This document shows positions 14,057 to 15,740 of a stretch of DNA of 15,740 nucleotides, in pieces. The DNA comes from Clostridiales bacterium (GTDB lineage: Bacteria; Bacillota; Clostridia; Oscillospirales; Acutalibacteraceae). A model generated the notes under the pieces. It did not search any database and was not told the DNA's origin. It saw only the letters and a program-made list of their open reading frames with translations. A program made the position numbers and the translations under genes. Position 1 is the stretch's first letter. Each line of letters begins with the position of its first letter. Location of the stretch: assembly GCA_012511485.1 (NCBI GenBank), contig JAAZFZ010000200.1, positions 1 to 15,740 on the forward strand. Direction: 5' to 3'.

Positions 14057-14899
14057 ATGAAAATACTTGTTACCGGTGCCAACGGCCAACTGGGATATGA
14101 TGTTCTAAAAGAACTTGCGCTCCGCCATATAGACTGCATTGGAGTTGATATGGCGGATTTTGATATATCCGATTTTGAGCAAACCTCTGCATTTGTTTTA
14201 AAATATGCTCCCGACGCAGTTATACACTGTGCAGCTTATACTGCGGTTGATAAGGCAGAGGACGAGCCCGATATCTGCAATGCCGTCAATGTTGTGGGGA
14301 GTGAGAATATTGCCCGTGCCTGCAATGCTCTGGATGCCAAGGTGGTCTATGTCAGCACTGACTATGTTTTCAGCGGTGACGGCAGCGAGCCCTTTGAGCC
14401 GGACGCACCGAAAGCACCTTTGAATGTCTACGGAAAGTCAAAGCTCAATGGGGAGCTTGCCATTCTTGAAAAATGCAAAAAAAGCTTTATTGTCAGAACC
14501 TCATGGGTATTCGGCATAAACGGCAATAATTTAGTTAAAACCATGCTCCGTCTCGGCGCAGAAAAAGAGAGCATCAATGTAGTTTGCGACCAAGTCGGTT
14601 CACCGACATATACAAGAGATTTAGCTGTGCTTTTATGCGATATGGTTTTGACTGAGCAATACGGTGTATATCATGCAACAAATGAAAACTATTGCTCTTG
14701 GTCCGACTTTGCCGTAAAAATCATAGAGCTTGCAGGGCTTAAAGCCCATATTAACCCCATCACTACTCAGGAATACAAATCAAAGGCACTTCGCCCGTTG
14801 AACTCAAGGCTATCAAAGGAAAGCCTTGACAGTGCCGGCTTTAACAGACTCCCTTCTTGGGACAATGCTTTGCAAAGATACCTTGCGCAATTGCTTTAA
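14057..14899 (+). CDS. rmlD: dTDP-4-dehydrorhamnose reductase
   Basis: This short-chain dehydrogenase-type reductase produces dTDP-L-rhamnose with NAD(P)H, 280 aa and complete. The cofactor motif GANGQLG is at residues 7-13, the STDYVFSG block at 100-107, and the catalytic pair Y125/K129 in VYGKSK. The ATG at 14057 has an AGGGGG site. It is the third gene of the operon, 19 bp after rmlC. The remaining pathway enzyme, RmlB (4,6-dehydratase), is not encoded in this window, so it must lie elsewhere if the pathway is complete. The product feeds cell-wall polysaccharide or exopolysaccharide. It is also called rfbD. Confidence 0.95.
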   Translation: MKILVTGANGQLGYDVLKELALRHIDCIGVDMADFDISDFEQTSAFVLKYAPDAVIHCAAYTAVDKAEDEPDICNAVNVVGSENIARACNALDAKVVYVSTDYVFSGDGSEPFEPDAPKAPLNVYGKSKLNGELAILEKCKKSFIVRTSWVFGINGNNLVKTMLRLGAEKESINVVCDQVGSPTYTRDLAVLLCDMVLTEQYGVYHATNENYCSWSDFAVKIIELAGLKAHINPITTQEYKSKALRPLNSRLSKESLDSAGFNRLPSWDNALQRYLAQLL

Positions 14900-14908
14900 A
14901 TACAATGA

Positions 14909-15065
14909 GAAAGTAAAGTTCTTGAAACAGTGTATCGCATAACCTTCTGGGGAATGAATGATGCAGTATGATATTGCTGAACAGGAGGCAACGGCTGGAT
15001 TGGTCGCTGCTTTTTGATAAAAACAATATCCGAAACAGGCGTCTTATGCAGCTTGCTATTTCTAA
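14909..15065 (+). pseudogene. Decayed C-terminal fragment of a GH10 endo-xylanase
   Basis: Between rmlD and the terminator, three frames in succession carry pieces of a glycoside hydrolase family 10 C-terminus. Frame one reads VYRITFWGMNDAV (14930-14968) then a stop. The next reads RLDWSLLFDKN to about 15024. The third reads QYPKQASYAACYF and a stop at 15063-15065. These match the order and spacing of the family pattern VTFWG.ND ... LLFD ..(Q)PKPAYYA. At least two frameshifts separate them; the second lies at a run of A at 15019-15023, where one more A would restore the frame. No start or catalytic part is present, so it is a remnant. The identification rests on recalled motifs, not on a search. 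Confidence 0.65.
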
Positions 15066-15076
15066 AAGTAATACTT

Positions 15077-15112
15077 AAAAGGGCAGAGAGTCTAAACTTT
15101 CTGCCCTTTTTT
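15077..15112 (+). terminator. Strong rho-independent terminator after rmlD and the GH10 remnant
   Basis: AAAAGGGCAGA and TCTGCCCTTTT pair over 11 bp around a 12-nt loop, followed by six T (15107-15112). Four A before the stem make it partly bidirectional, so it may also stop minus-strand transcripts from the Usp-like gene. It lies 12 bp after the GH10 remnant's final stop and was probably that gene's own terminator. Confidence 0.9.
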
Positions 15113-15132
15113 ATTTCTGACAAACATATATG

Positions 15133-15174
15133 CAAAGACTTCAGGACGGCAAAATGCACGGCCTGAAGTCTTTG
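15133..15174. repeat. 13-bp perfect inverted repeat with a 16-nt loop
   Basis: CAAAGACTTCAGG (15133-15145) pairs perfectly with CCTGAAGTCTTTG (15162-15174). Neither strand has a T run after the stem. It lies about 77 bp beyond the 3' end of the minus-strand Usp-like gene and may act as a weak terminator or 3'-end structure for it. The rest of 15113-15250 is AT-rich and shows no gene. Confidence 0.6.
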
Positions 15175-15250
15175 AGAAGAAGAGTAAAAAATGAAAAAGA
15201 GATGAGTTGTGGAGAAAATTAAAAAAGTGAATTGGCTTTTTATTTTTATA

Positions 15251-15703
15251 TTAAGGATAAACCTTTTCTTTTGTTTTAACTGAGCCTGTTTTTTTGGTGT
15301 TTGCCTTAACAGGCAGGATTCTGTATATCTTGCCGTCATCATCAACCATGCTTATTTCTAATCTGGGCAAAAATGAATGAAACCCTTCGATAAAACGGCT
15401 GCTTTTCTCGCCCGGAAACCCCGTAACAACTGCGCACGGCTTGTGCTTGGCGACATGGCCTACAGCAGTAAGAACCGTATCATCACTGAAATACACTGTC
15501 ATCTGTGCGTCGAACTCTTTGGCGAGTCCGTTTAGCGTTTCGAGTGACTGTGTATCTAACCCGAAGCAGGAATTCTGCGGAAATATGCTCATAATTTCAA
15601 GCTGTGCTCCTGTTTCTTCAGCAATCGTTTTGCCGGCTTCAATAAGCTTTTGGGATGCAGGTTGAGGAGTTACAAACACAAGAACACTGTTGCCATATGA
15701 CAT
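15251..15703 (-). CDS. Small Usp-like (KdpD-type universal stress) protein
   Basis: This is a 150-aa protein with the layout of a universal-stress/KdpD Usp alpha-beta fold: first strand VLVFVTPQP (residues 7-15), helix QKLIEAGKTIAEETG (18-32), strand LEIMSIFPQ, helix SLETLNGLAKEFD, strand AQMTVYF with the helix TAVGHVAKHK, then strand AVVTGFPG. After about residue 115 comes an acidic VDDDGKIYRIL and a basic KTKEKVYP tail not typical of UspA. The classical ATP-binding G-2x-G-9x-G(S/T) motif is not evident, so it may not bind ATP. The ATG at 15703 has a near-perfect AGGAGGTGA site. A TATACT at 15734-15739 could be its -10. Function is unknown; the resemblance to the KdpD Usp domain is by pattern only. 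Confidence 0.7.
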   Translation of the reverse strand: MSYGNSVLVFVTPQPASQKLIEAGKTIAEETGAQLEIMSIFPQNSCFGLDTQSLETLNGLAKEFDAQMTVYFSDDTVLTAVGHVAKHKPCAVVTGFPGEKSSRFIEGFHSFLPRLEISMVDDDGKIYRILPVKANTKKTGSVKTKEKVYP

Positions 15704-15740
15704 TCTTTCGTTTCACCTCCTAACTGCATTTAGAGTATAA

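Noticed and set aside
14896..15345. Minus-strand open frame across the rmlD end and the following spacer
   Set aside because: Its translation is low-complexity and family-free, it runs through the terminator and hairpin, and it is antisense to the GH10 remnant.

Overview
The window looks like a chromosomal segment from an anaerobic, spore-forming Firmicute, probably of class Clostridia (Oscillospiraceae/Ruminococcaceae-like). This is inferred from an alpha/beta small acid-soluble spore protein, strong AGGAGG-type ribosome binding sites, AT-rich spacers with TTGACA/TATAAT-like promoters, a feo ferrous-iron operon with a FeoB-associated Cys-rich peptide, and a decayed GH10 xylanase tail.

Layout. 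1-1480 (+): the end of a polar amino acid ABC transporter operon (permease, then ATPase; no binding protein is in view). 1487-1514: a hairpin between convergent genes. 1520-3332 (-): a KdpDE-like two-component system whose kinase has the DUF4118 membrane module but no N-terminal KdpD/Usp region. 3484-5552 (-): a Ktr/Trk potassium uptake pair (ktrB-ktrA-like), closed by a clear terminator. 5745-5942 (-): the spore protein. 6084-12339 (-): a long, tightly packed gene string feoA, feoB, FeoB-associated peptide, DtxR-like regulator, HI0933/BaiN-like flavoprotein, a second FAD-dependent dehydrogenase (COG2509-like), and an unrecognised protein. 12446-14899 (+): divergently transcribed rmlA-rmlC-rmlD for dTDP-L-rhamnose (rmlB is not in view). 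14909-15112: a frameshifted GH10 xylanase C-terminal remnant and a strong terminator. 15251-15703 (-): a small Usp-like protein.

The main discovery candidate is in the COG2509-like flavoprotein at 6635-8230. Its reading frame has exactly one interruption, a TGA at 7226-7228. The frame is intact on both sides, and the TGA falls where I recall family members carrying the second Cys of a CMCPGG motif. A stem-loop with an apical loop beginning 30 nt after the TGA (7182-7204) fits the usual description of a bacterial SECIS. I read the gene as a probable selenoprotein with a Cys-Met-Sec redox motif, located in an iron-uptake operon.

Regulation. The feo string starts at a TTGACA promoter whose -10 lies inside a 19-bp DtxR/IdeR-like palindrome, and the operon encodes its own DtxR-like protein, so iron-responsive autoregulation is likely. 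The rmlA promoter lies back to back with it. The KdpDE-like pair sits just downstream of ktrBA and may control potassium uptake, but that is inference from position.

I saw no tRNA, rRNA, CRISPR array or insertion sequence.
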